From: Geobacter sp.
GTDB lineage: Bacteria; Desulfobacterota; Desulfuromonadia; Geobacterales; Geobacteraceae
Length of the DNA stretch: 45,165 nucleotides
Reading direction: 5' to 3'
NCBI GenBank assembly: GCA_003857395.1
Contig: RPRC01000092.1
Location: 1-45,165 of the forward strand
Position 1 is the first letter of the stretch. Every line of letters starts with the position of its first letter. The position numbers were made by a program, and so were the translations under genes. Positions 13,850 to 22,800 of the stretch are shown piece by piece. The notes under the pieces are model-generated. The model searched no databases. It saw only the letters and a list, made by a program, of their open reading frames with translations, and was not told the DNA's origin.

Positions 13850-14206
13850 ATGAACACCGACACACTAGGAAATCGCATCCGGACCATACGGAAAGGCCAG
13901 CGCCTCACACAAAAGCAATTTGCCAAGCGGCTAGGCGTGTCCAGCTCCAGCGTATCATCCTACGAAATCGGCGATTCACTTCCTTCGATTGAGGTCCTGA
14001 TCAAACTGGCAGAGATCGGAGAAGTCTCCTACGATTGGCTCCTGGCGGGGTGTTATATGGCCAGGGATCCCCAGAACAAAATCATTCAGATCACCAAAGA
14101 AGAACTTGAACTCCTCAAGCTCTACCGGATCGCCACACCCGAGGACCGTGAGATCATCAAGCGTGTCGCTGAATTGACTACAAAACCAAATCCCTCCGAC
14201 CAGTAG
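13850..14206 (+). CDS. XRE-family repressor
   Basis: 118 residues. A canonical HTH_3 domain fills residues 6-62 (LGNRIRTIRKGQRLTQKQFA, then KRLGVSSSSVSSYEIGDSLP). The tail LLKLYRIATPEDREIIKRVAEL is the short helical end seen in many small repressors. It lies divergent to a small minus-strand gene across an operator-rich gap, like a CI/Cro pair. Likely binds CTGTAAT-type sites (inference). Confidence 0.85.
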   Translation: MNTDTLGNRIRTIRKGQRLTQKQFAKRLGVSSSSVSSYEIGDSLPSIEVLIKLAEIGEVSYDWLLAGCYMARDPQNKIIQITKEELELLKLYRIATPEDREIIKRVAELTTKPNPSDQ

Positions 14207-14299
14207 CACCTTCCCTATTGCTTCACCATAATTGCAGACATTAACGACAGCAAGCACCGAGCCACAAAAATAGTGTATCTTCATGATTTAATTAAAACC

Positions 14300-14370
14300 T
14301 GTACCATTTTGAATTTTTGCCGATAGAATAATAAGGGCTTTTTCTCGAAAATATTGTGCAAAACGGTACA
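14300..14370. promoter_or_regulatory. Inverted operator pair before the second XRE gene
   Basis: TGTACCATTTTG (14300-14311) and its near-complement CAAAACGGTACA (14359-14370) differ at one central base and face each other 47 bases apart, about 40 bases before the XRE gene at 14408. This looks like two operator sites for looping or cooperative binding. TAGAATAAT between them may be a -10. Confidence 0.5.
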
Positions 14371-14407
14371 CGCACTTTCACATACATAGAAGCATCACAT
14401 TTGAGCA

Positions 14408-14770
14408 ATGTTAAAAAATAAGACAGAATTAGAGTTTTGTGATATAAATTACCGTATCTGCGAAAACCTGCAGCGAATCAGGAAGGAACGCGGACTATCT
14501 ATACAAGCGCTCGGGAAAATGTCCGGTATCCCCTACCTGAGCAGGATAGAAGGTGGAAAAAAAAGGGCAGGAAAACAGGTGGTGACCAGATTGGCCGAGG
14601 CGTTACAAATCGACATAGCGGAGTTCTACCGTTCACCTCGAAAACCGGCAGCCCGAGCCGAACAGTTACTCCAAATCTTCGAAACACTCAGCCAGGAAGG
14701 GCAAACCCTCCTGATCGAGTCCGCAAAATCTATAGCCGCATATGAGATGCGGTTGAAATGGAGAGAATGA
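14408..14770 (+). CDS. Second XRE-family regulator
   Basis: 120 residues with an HTH at 18-75 (ICENLQRIRKERGLSIQALG, then KMSGIPYLSRIEGGKKR) ending in the common AEALQIDIAEFYR. The C-terminal helical tail (ARAEQLLQIFETLSQ) resembles that of the repressor at 13850. The first 15 residues are AT-rich and may be a later extension. It heads the cluster that leads to the exported proteins and the serine recombinase. Confidence 0.8.
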   Translation: MLKNKTELEFCDINYRICENLQRIRKERGLSIQALGKMSGIPYLSRIEGGKKRAGKQVVTRLAEALQIDIAEFYRSPRKPAARAEQLLQIFETLSQEGQTLLIESAKSIAAYEMRLKWRE

Positions 14771-14790
14771 CCGTTCTCTAGAGGGTTTTT
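14762..14790 (+). terminator. Weak terminator-like hairpin
   Basis: AGAGAA and TTCTCT form a 6-bp stem around a 6-base loop at the end of the XRE gene, followed after a few bases by GGGTTTTT. It may attenuate transcription into the next gene. Confidence 0.35.
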
Positions 14791-15201
14791 ATGAACGATA
14801 GGTGGGTTGGTTGTACCAAAATTATTTTACTTCTTACAATATTTTGCGGCACTGCCTATATGAGCCTAAAGGATCAGAAGCCTTTGAGTAAACCTTTTTC
14901 CTACTCAGCCGACATCATCGCCCAACAGCCCGAACGACAGCGTCTCATCGACAAAATTATTTATGTACATCACGGCTTCACAAAAATTGACGACAGAGGA
15001 GATTTTGCCCGCGTTTTCGTAACAAGATCATTTTTATCTCAAGATTTCGACACCAGAAAGAGCCTCATAACTCTCGTTCAGTCTTATTACGCAGTTAATA
15101 ACAATGTCCCCGCCGAAGATTACTCCGTTGTTGTCCATGACAGCCTTTCTGGAAAAGAAATAGGGACCCTTCAGCGCGGCGAACTTTCGATGGATAAATA
15201 G
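14791..15201 (+). CDS. Membrane-anchored protein, probable lysogenic-conversion gene
   Basis: 136 residues. An N-terminal hydrophobic helix (IILLLTIFCGTAYMSL) is followed by a polar domain with alternating beta and helical parts (RQRLIDKIIYVHHGFTKID, then RVFVTRSFLSQDF). It would be held in the inner membrane with the domain outside. It sits between a repressor and the integrase, where phages often carry genes expressed in lysogens. No family recognised. Confidence 0.6.
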   Translation: MNDRWVGCTKIILLLTIFCGTAYMSLKDQKPLSKPFSYSADIIAQQPERQRLIDKIIYVHHGFTKIDDRGDFARVFVTRSFLSQDFDTRKSLITLVQSYYAVNNNVPAEDYSVVVHDSLSGKEIGTLQRGELSMDK

Positions 15202-15246
15202 CCACGCAACTAACGTAAGTCGGTTAGACAACCAAAGGAGGCAGGT

Positions 15247-15573
15247 ATGAAACGATTAGTAGCACTCGCCCTTTCTGTAACACTTACTGCCAGCTTAACC
15301 CCAGCGTGCTGGGCAAACGATGCCCCTGTCGAAAACGAAGTCGACGGCGGATCCTGGGCTGCTGCCGGGATGAGTGACGTGATTTATATCCCGTCCAAAG
15401 CAGCAAGCTGTGCAATGAGCGGTGTCCTGTGGCTTGCGGTAATGTCTCTTACAGGCGGTACCAAGTACAAGATGGCCGGTAATTTCGTCCATGACGCCTG
15501 CACCGGCAAATGGGTCATTAAGGGCGAGGATATGGTCAAAAATGAAAAAGAAGACTGGTTTTTGGAAGATTAA
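15247..15573 (+). CDS. Exported/membrane protein, probable lysogenic-conversion gene
   Basis: 108 residues with a clear signal peptide (basic MKR, hydrophobic core, cut expected after ACWA near residue 23). The mature part has GMSDVIYIPSKAASCAMSGV and a second hydrophobic stretch (LWLAVMSL), then DACTGKWVIKGEDM. AAAGGAGG precedes the start. I recall similar short exported proteins in Geobacter-type genomes, but no function. The stop shares a base with the integrase ATG (TAATG). Confidence 0.65.
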   Translation: MKRLVALALSVTLTASLTPACWANDAPVENEVDGGSWAAAGMSDVIYIPSKAASCAMSGVLWLAVMSLTGGTKYKMAGNFVHDACTGKWVIKGEDMVKNEKEDWFLED

Positions 15574-17120
15574 TGACTGCAGCAATCTACATCCGAAAAT
15601 CTCGCAAGGACGGTGACAAGCCAGGTCAACGGCTCACCGTCCAGCGCGAACAGCTCCCCGCATACGCCCGATCCCAGGGCTGGCAAATCGAAATCTATGA
15701 CGACGGCCACGCCTCGGCCGCTCGCGGCAAAACCGAAGATCTCCAGGAGCGCGCCCGCCTCGAAGCTGACATCCGCTCCGGCAAGATAAACATCATCCTC
15801 ACCATCGAGCTTTCCCGCCTCTCCCGAGACGATTCCCTGCAGGACTATGTCGCCTGGCTGCACCTCTGCGGCGAGCATCACGTCCGACTCGCCACCATGT
15901 CACGGATCCTCGACCCGGCCCAGCACTCCGACTGGATGCTGCTGCTCATGGAAGGCGGGTTTTCCTCGGTCGAGATGAAGGTCGTGCAGTCCAGAATGAA
16001 AGAAGGGCGCGACCAGGCCCGCAGCACCGGTAAATTCCTCGGTGGCAAGACTCCACCGCCCTACATCTACGACAAGAACACCAGCAAACCAGTCATCGAC
16101 CAGAAATCCCTGGTCACTATGAAACAGGTCTGGGCCCTGGCCGAAACCATGAGCGCCCGGCAAGTGGCAATCAAGCTCGGACTGCCGCACATCTCCGTGC
16201 GAAGGGCAATCGCCGATGATCGGCTGCTCTACTACCAGGCGCTGCGCCTGGATCCCTCTGGAGGTGACCACATCATCTGCGAATGGGAACCCTGCATGGA
16301 CTCCGCCCAGGCGGAACGAATCCGCTCGCACCGGCGAAGCGGCAAAAAAGGCTACACGCGAAACACTGCCGCCAGCCTCCTCAGCAATCTAGGGCTGTAC
16401 GTTTGTGGCTATTGCGGCCGATCTATTCGGTCATGGTCACCAACCACGCGCCAGGCCTATGCCTATTACGGCTGCAAAGCCAACGAAACCGCCCGGCTGT
16501 GCGACAAATCCCGCATGCACCAACAAACCATCGTTGACGAACGCATCACCACCAACCTGCTCGGAACCCTCGCGGACCTGGATCAAATACAAGAATTCTG
16601 GACCACTTCTCAAAGCGCCGAAAATGCCCCACAATCGGCCGCCGCCCTCGACGAAAAGGAAACCCTGCTCGCAACCAAAAAACAGCGGCTGGTGGCAGCC
16701 GTGGCCGACGGGGTAATTGATTTTGCCGACGCCAAAGCAAAAAGGCTCGAAATCGAAAAAGAGATCGAAGAGATCCAGAAAAAGAGAGTCGAGATAAGCG
16801 CCGGCCAGATGCAGGAACCAGACTGGGACGCCCTCACCTATCTCGGAGCCAACTGGGACCGCCTAGACATAACCGAACAACGTTCCGCGGTCTCGGTTTG
16901 CATCAAGAAAATACGCCTCTACGCCAACTATGCAATCATCGACTACACCTTCCGCAGAGACTCCAGCGGCAACACAACCGCAAGAATCCACCTACCCCCA
17001 CCCGCAAAATCCGGCCCCAAGTCTACAAAATGCAACAAGCCGTTATCATTGAATAAATCGGATATTTCAGAAAAGTTAAAAACTGACAATGTAGAGCAAA
17101 AGACACAAAAAAAGCCGTAA
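15573..17120 (+). CDS. Large serine recombinase (integrase)
   Basis: A 515-residue integrase. The resolvase catalytic domain starts AAIYIRKSRKDG with nucleophile S10, and has ELSRLSRDD at about 79-87. The recombinase domain follows (RSTGKFLGGKTPPPYIYD, and RQVAIKLGLPHISVRRAI). A zinc ribbon has C278xxC281, C301 and C310. A coiled coil (KAKRLEIEKEIEEIQKKR) comes next, as in phage serine integrases. It would drive attP x attB integration; the sites are probably in the gap just downstream. No recombination directionality factor was recognised. Confidence 0.9.
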   Translation: MTAAIYIRKSRKDGDKPGQRLTVQREQLPAYARSQGWQIEIYDDGHASAARGKTEDLQERARLEADIRSGKINIILTIELSRLSRDDSLQDYVAWLHLCGEHHVRLATMSRILDPAQHSDWMLLLMEGGFSSVEMKVVQSRMKEGRDQARSTGKFLGGKTPPPYIYDKNTSKPVIDQKSLVTMKQVWALAETMSARQVAIKLGLPHISVRRAIADDRLLYYQALRLDPSGGDHIICEWEPCMDSAQAERIRSHRRSGKKGYTRNTAASLLSNLGLYVCGYCGRSIRSWSPTTRQAYAYYGCKANETARLCDKSRMHQQTIVDERITTNLLGTLADLDQIQEFWTTSQSAENAPQSAAALDEKETLLATKKQRLVAAVADGVIDFADAKAKRLEIEKEIEEIQKKRVEISAGQMQEPDWDALTYLGANWDRLDITEQRSAVSVCIKKIRLYANYAIIDYTFRRDSSGNTTARIHLPPPAKSGPKSTKCNKPLSLNKSDISEKLKTDNVEQKTQKKP

Positions 17121-17143
17121 GGTCAAAACCTTACAGCTTTTTT
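17108..17143 (+). terminator. Intrinsic terminator after the serine integrase
   Basis: AAAGC-c-GTAAGG pairs with CCTTAC-a-GCTTT around the loop TCAAAA and is followed by a T-run. The integrase stop codon is inside the stem. The A-run on the other side would let it also end minus-strand transcription arriving from the tail genes. Confidence 0.8.
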
Positions 17144-17149
17144 ATCTAC

Positions 17150-17219
17150 ATTCGCGCTCTACTGCTCTACCAACTGAGCTAAGGTGGCAGGTAATTATCT
17201 TTTAACCGCTTGATAATTA
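17150..17219. other. tRNA-gene fragment and inverted repeat: candidate attP
   Basis: On the minus strand 17188-17153 reads GCCACCTTAGCTCAGTTGG, then TAGAGCAGTAGAGC: the acceptor 5' strand, U8/A9 and a complete D-arm of a tRNA (Thr-like start), but no anticodon stem, T-arm or 3' end. Beside it, TAATTATC (17192-17199) and GATAATTA (17212-17219) form a perfect inverted repeat with a 12-base spacer. Such a tRNA piece next to an integrase is typical of an attachment site. That it is the 5' half is uncommon. Confidence 0.55.
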
Positions 17220-17373
17220 AATGTTTTAGGAAGGTTTTGCCCTACAAATGACCCCTGCGAAGCCGCATAAGTTCGTTGTATTGCTTCTTTGTACCTCAAT
17301 CCCCGGCAGGTGTCAAGTTATCACTGTAAAGCCTCGCCTAATAAGAGTTTGCCGGCAATTTGTAGCATGGAAG
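17220..17373. other. Non-coding gap between candidate attP and tail genes
   Basis: No convincing gene on either strand. It contains no T-run hairpin and no repeat beyond those listed. It may hold part of the attachment site or the untranslated end of the tail transcript. Confidence 0.4.
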
Positions 17374-18027
17374 TTAAGCCAGCCCCGCAACATCCCCATA
17401 AACCACATTACTGAAAGAGACGCTAAAAGCATCATCAGACTCAATGGACCAGCCAGTGTGCAGCCCTAGACCGAAATGCTGCAAGTTGGCGGCGGTAAAA
17501 GTTAAGCTTGCCGATTGCCTCATCGTCCAAATAGATCCATCAGGGCTATCGTAAAAATACACCGTACTGCCTACCAGTTTTACGGCAATCCACATCGGCG
17601 CAGTCTGACTATTCAGGTTATTGTTGTAAGTCGACGTCCAGCCAGAGCTCCCTGTAAAATCCCATACTCTAGATAAGGCGTTGTATGAATAGAGTATTGC
17701 AGACCCTCGACTATGAACTCCTGCAAAATGGTGATTGTCATATATATCCTTGAAAATCACCCCGAATCCACACCATTCGTCAGTTTCAAGGGAGAATGCT
17801 TCCACTTTGGCCTTGACCGCAATATTGGCCAGACCAGAACCGTCTCCAACGGACGCTATCATTCTGGGTGCTCCACCGGCACCATCCATCGTCAGCGTAA
17901 AACTAGTGTCATTCCCTGCCATATCAGAATTAGTAACGGAGGTATTCACCACTTTTGTATAGGTAAGAACCCCACCACTACCGCCGCCGCCACCAATCAC
18001 CATCCTACCCCGACGACTAAGAGGCAT
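17374..18027 (-). CDS. Tail fibre/appendage protein, concanavalin-like fold
   Basis: 217 residues; start at ATG 18027 after GGGGTGG, since the frame's first ten codons overlap the previous gene. A Gly-rich hinge (VIGGGGGSGG) precedes a beta-rich domain (WCGFGVIFKDIYDNHHFAG, VGSTVYFYDSPDGSIW) resembling LamG/concanavalin A-like carbohydrate-binding jelly rolls. As the last gene of the tail operon it is a candidate receptor-binding tip. Confidence 0.6.
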   Translation of the reverse strand: MPLSRRGRMVIGGGGGSGGVLTYTKVVNTSVTNSDMAGNDTSFTLTMDGAGGAPRMIASVGDGSGLANIAVKAKVEAFSLETDEWCGFGVIFKDIYDNHHFAGVHSRGSAILYSYNALSRVWDFTGSSGWTSTYNNNLNSQTAPMWIAVKLVGSTVYFYDSPDGSIWTMRQSASLTFTAANLQHFGLGLHTGWSIESDDAFSVSFSNVVYGDVAGLA

Positions 18028-18805
18028 GGTGCCACCCCGCGTCCCACACACTATCAATCCTGGTCATCTCTACCGTAATTCTGCCACCAGACGTAACATC
18101 AGTGGTGTCAATGGTGGCTCCTTGTACCGTAATTGAGGAGGGAACCGTCCCGGCCATCTTCAGGCGCACAGTGGCAGAACATGCTTTACCTGCGGCGGGT
18201 AGATTAGTAAAGGTCAGTGTGGTATCCGTACTTGCCGCGATGGACACAACGAAAACATTCCCTGCCGAATAGTCCAAGTTGGCGGTGCCGCTAGTGGCGT
18301 CAACAGAGACCTCAGTCTCGCTGTACCCTGTGAGGATGATGCCATTGCCGACTGTGGCCGGATCATAAAGTGCCGACCATTTCTGCCTAATTGCCGCAGC
18401 ATAAAACTCGTCGCTCGTTGTGTTGCGGTAGCCGAGGACAACCCTGCCGAGTGCCAGGAAGTTGGAGGCTGCCGACGTTGTGACTGCCGCTTTCGCCACT
18501 GTCAACACCGCGTCGTTGGTCTCGCTCAGTATAACGTAGCAAAACTCATTATCTGCCAGCGTGACGCTGCCGGCTGCCACCGTGTTCTGGATCGCCAGTC
18601 CCGCAGCCGAGTTGAATAATATTCTCAACGTTGCCGACCAGGAGAAAACACCGGTCGCCTTATTGTAGGATAAATCACCATCGCAATGAATGATCCTGTT
18701 CTGCTGATATGTGAGTTGTTTGTCCAGTTCCGCAAGCGGTGTGTTAAAGTGTGCCGCCTTAAATTGCAGGACTCCGGCAACAAGATTTGTGAAGAAATTT
18801 GCCAT
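18017..18805 (-). CDS. Tail appendage protein
   Basis: 262 residues. The N-terminus (MANFFTNLVAGVLQFKAAHF) is helical; the rest is Ala/Thr/Ser/Val-rich beta structure (TTLTFTNLPAAGKACSATVR, SITVQGATIDTTD) as in fibre shafts and tips. It lies between the tail hub/Ig-like gene and the C-terminal lectin-like gene. No family was recognised; the structural role comes from position and composition. Confidence 0.55.
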   Translation of the reverse strand: MANFFTNLVAGVLQFKAAHFNTPLAELDKQLTYQQNRIIHCDGDLSYNKATGVFSWSATLRILFNSAAGLAIQNTVAAGSVTLADNEFCYVILSETNDAVLTVAKAAVTTSAASNFLALGRVVLGYRNTTSDEFYAAAIRQKWSALYDPATVGNGIILTGYSETEVSVDATSGTANLDYSAGNVFVVSIAASTDTTLTFTNLPAAGKACSATVRLKMAGTVPSSITVQGATIDTTDVTSGGRITVEMTRIDSVWDAGWHHAS

Positions 18806-18817
18806 TGATTACCCCCT

Positions 18818-19873
18818 TTACATTATCATTTCGTCTGCGTTGCGTAAAAGTATGTTACAGAAACCCACAAGCCCCGTACCTTCCAGAATCACCTTGAAGA
18901 CAGGGCTTACATCACCTGGGTCTGCATGCCCTCTTGTATAGGTGATTATGGCTGATCCTGATGATAAATAACTGGTCACCTTGGTTGAGGAACTTTGGGT
19001 GCCGATGGAAAGCGTTCCGTTCCCGGAGACAAACTCCACGGACAACAGGCTTGGGCTGTTAAAAGTGTTGCCGTATTGATCCTTGACCGTCACGGTGATT
19101 GTTGTTGATAGCTGGTCCCAGGCCAGATCATTGTCGGCTACGACAACAGTCAAGCTGGCGGCCCGCCCCTGGCTGAATTTTTTACCGATATCGCCGGCCT
19201 TTATGCTTGTTGTTCCAGGAGCAACCAGCAGGTAGCCGCAGAGCAAATGACCCGTAGGGGCGGCCGGCATGGCCGGAGAAGCGGAAGCCGTCCCGGCTAC
19301 GTAATCAATAACCAGATCCGAACCGATAACTATGATGTCATAGCGGTAAGTTCCGGCAGCGGGGGCGGCGTTGATAACTTTAACGGCGGCAAATGTATCG
19401 GCGTAAATGTCACTATCCGCATATAAATTTGAATCCGCCGTAAAATAGCCGGTGTTGAAAACTGCACCTGAAAAACGAACTTGGCCGATCCTGACAGCTA
19501 CAAACATGCCTCCTGCCGGCGAAAGGGTGAGCCCCGAAATGATAGCATCCTGAGGAGTTGGCGGGGTGGGGGCGGCAGAACCGGACATGGGCGTGGGGAC
19601 GGCAAATCCGTTTCCGATAACCTCTATTTTGTGCCTGTTGCCCGCAGCGTGTTGTATCCTGACAGCATTTCCCGGTTTCAGCCAAACTGGATTCTTCTCC
19701 TGATTCTCGGGATAGTTTGCCACTAACAGGGTGTCGCTGCCCAGGATCTTGACGCGGCATCTTTTATTATCGATGATATCCCACAGTATCGCATCGCGGG
19801 TTTCTATATGGTAGACTGCTTCCTTCCGTATTCTCTGCCGGATGATGCGGTTTTTCAGCTGTCGTAGCGCCAT
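18818..19873 (-). CDS. Tail protein with Ig-like domain
   Basis: 351 residues, ATG sharing a base with the stop of the hub gene (TAATG). The basic N-terminus (ALRQLKNRIIRQRIRKEAVY) is followed by a small beta domain (CRVKILGSDTLLVANYP, NAVRIQHAAGNRHKIEV), a Pro-rich linker (PTPPTPQ), and near the C-terminus an invasin/Big-like Ig fold (TITVTVKDQYGNTFNSPSL, SAIITYTRG). It probably links the hub to the appendages. Confidence 0.6.
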   Translation of the reverse strand: MALRQLKNRIIRQRIRKEAVYHIETRDAILWDIIDNKRCRVKILGSDTLLVANYPENQEKNPVWLKPGNAVRIQHAAGNRHKIEVIGNGFAVPTPMSGSAAPTPPTPQDAIISGLTLSPAGGMFVAVRIGQVRFSGAVFNTGYFTADSNLYADSDIYADTFAAVKVINAAPAAGTYRYDIIVIGSDLVIDYVAGTASASPAMPAAPTGHLLCGYLLVAPGTTSIKAGDIGKKFSQGRAASLTVVVADNDLAWDQLSTTITVTVKDQYGNTFNSPSLLSVEFVSGNGTLSIGTQSSSTKVTSYLSSGSAIITYTRGHADPGDVSPVFKVILEGTGLVGFCNILLRNADEMIM

Positions 19874-22800
19874 TAAATCACCCACCCATCAATCGTGTCG
19901 GTAAAATATCCCTCTCCGCCGTTCAGTGTGGAAGGCTTGTATTTCCGGTTCAGCTTTGTTATCAGCATCTTAATGGTGTTGTCGGTATAGGGGTGAGGCA
20001 CGGAGATCACGTCTCCGACTTCATCCTTGAGGTGTGCAATCTTGCCGGCCGTAACCCGATTCCTTTGCAGAACCGCCAAGTCACGTTCAAAATCTGCAAC
20101 ATACTGACAGTGTGCAGGAGTAAAGCAGAGAAAACCTTCCTCTTTTTGGGGAATAATCATCCCTAGCTGTTGTTGTAATGCCGTGTCGTCCGCGGTGGCC
20201 GAGTAGTCTCGCTTTACATAGCCTATGGGTCGCGCCCAGATTTCCAGCTGATAATTTCCAACTGCTGACAGGATGGCGGATATGGTCATGGTTTCCAAGG
20301 TACACAGCAACGTGCCGTATCTGATGGTTATGCCCCCTGTGGCACCAACACCGAAAGTCAACACCTCATCAGGAACAAGTGATAAAGCGACTAAAGCACC
20401 AACGTGGGCTACTAAGGCATTGGTAAGATTCGGAGAATCGATTGTCACCGTGCAATATTTATTTTCTGTGTCAACGTGGGTTATGGATTCCATCATGTCG
20501 TTGTTTCCAAGTGTAAAATCAAAACCCGTTAAAAAATCGGTCATATCAGCCAAGGCAAATCCCATGGATTGCACAGATTCAACGATTACCAGTCTCGGGT
20601 ATTTGGCCGTCTTTCTCATGTCTTCTGAATAAGGAACTACAAAATCTTTCCTGCCGCCCCACCAGCCAACTGTGCCGGATAAGGTGCCGACCCGCTCCTC
20701 ATTGTATAGTACTTCTATATCATCTAGGGATTGCCCGGTGACAATAAAGCGGTTTGTCAGGTCGGAAAAGGCATCATTCGGCGTGAAATCGATCAGTTTG
20801 CTTTTATCAGTATAAGCATTGCTGACAGCTTTCGTTGTATCGATGCGCCTAGCCTCAACCTTCCCGTCCATATTCATTATGATAAAATACTTAAACCGGT
20901 TCGCCAGGTCGTGAACGATATCGGAGAGGTAGGTGTCGATCCACATGGCGTCGAACGTGAACCTATCCGTGAAGGTGGGCAGGTTGAAATCGTCATCGGT
21001 CAGCGGAGTGTTGGCCTTGACGATCGCCTTGATTCCGTCATCGGGATAACTGGTGGTCAATTGCGTGGCGGCGATCTGCGCCATCTCCCAGAGGCAGGTG
21101 ATGTCCTCGCAGGAGACATCGAGGACCGGATACTCGCCACGCTGGTAGCGCAGGGCCAGCTCGCGGATGATATAGACGCCCTGGTTCGCCCAATACTCCA
21201 CCCCGCCCACCAGCTCGCCGAGTTTGGCCGTGACCGAGCTGCCCTTTGACAGGTAGTAATTGAGGATGGAGGCGGAGTTCTGTGGATCAAAAAGGTGTCC
21301 GTGGGACAGTTTGAAATGCAGGGAGCTTGGCGCACCTTCCAGACTCCACTCGAATTCCGTTTCGTCGGTCAGGTATTTTTGCAGGGAAAGTTGCGCTCCG
21401 GTTTTTCCCCATGATACCGGGAAGGCTGTGGCGGCATTATCAGTCCAGGTCGCCCATACCGCGTCATCTTCTGTTACAGCAAGCCTTCCGGCCACGTTTT
21501 TGTAACCAGAGACGAGGGTTTCTGGTGCACCAAAGGTCCAATCGGTTGTTTTGGTCCCTGTGACATACTTCAGCCGGGTTGCATCGCCACTTCGGGGGAG
21601 TAGGTAAAGTATCCCGCTACCCTTTGCACCAAGATAAACGTCGTTGACCGGGTCATAGTCGAGAACATACCAGTTGTTGTCCACTGGCGTCGGTGCCGAG
21701 CCGTCAACATTGTAATCTACATACTCCCACGAATAGTTTTCATAGTTGAAGACAACGGGATTTTTATATGCAGCGATGATAAATTCCTTTGTGGCTTCGC
21801 ACTTTCTCATCGCCCCATAATAAGGAACACTCCCCGGAGGTGAACTTGATCCAAACAAATTCTCCCTGGGCAGATCATAGGGGGAAATGTGATACATCAT
21901 ATTATCGTTTACGAGGTTGATCTCCAGAATATGATATTTATATGTCTCGCCAACCGAATTAGAACCCACCGGAGTGCAAAATATTGTATTGCCGACTAAA
22001 TGAGCATCCATGACACCGCCAGCAGGGAAATTCAGAAATGATGATTTGTAATAGGACTTATAGATCGCGTTATTATTAATATCAATGACGTGGAGACTGC
22101 CACCCCATGTGGCGCTTGCCCCCCAAATCAGCAACATACTCTCATCGGGGTAAACTCTAAAATTGGTGGCCCATTGATCGTTGCCGTGATTTATGTTTAC
22201 GGTTGCAAGCGTGGTAAAATCGTAAGTCGGGCCGGTCTGGTCAAGGTCGATATAGCCAAACTGATATGCTGAGTGATAAATATAGGTATTGGGCATGTGG
22301 ACATAAAGCCTGTTGTTCACGGTGTCTACCCATGCGCCTTTAATGACGGTAGTTCCACCAACAGTGTACGGTGTCCAGTTTACATTTTTTTCATGGCCAG
22401 CCCCATAGCCGGAAGTTTCATCTGTAAAGAAAAACGATCTGTGATTATCGTTGTCAAAATCAAGTAAACAAACACCGGACCACTTAACTATCGGCATCAA
22501 CCCGAGAGCACCGTGTTGCCTGCCGGGGAAAATATTCGTGCCATTCATAAAATATGCGGGTATAGCTGGAACATTTAGGCCGCTGTAACATTTGTCAATG
22601 GTCCATGTAGCTAGGTCTATTTTTGCCCCGCCCTTGAAACCGCCGCTATAGGACATGACATATAGCTTCCCGTTTGCGCTATCCAGCCACTGATCTGACA
22701 CGGTGAGTGTTTGCCCACTGGCAACGCCCACCACCCAACCGGTAGTGTCTTTTGTCATTGACAGGTAGGAGTTGTATTCGTGCATGGCAATGAACAAGGA

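Noticed and set aside
17150..17190. Functional tRNA gene
   Set aside because: Only the acceptor 5' strand and D-arm are present; anticodon stem does not pair and the T-arm and 3' end are missing.
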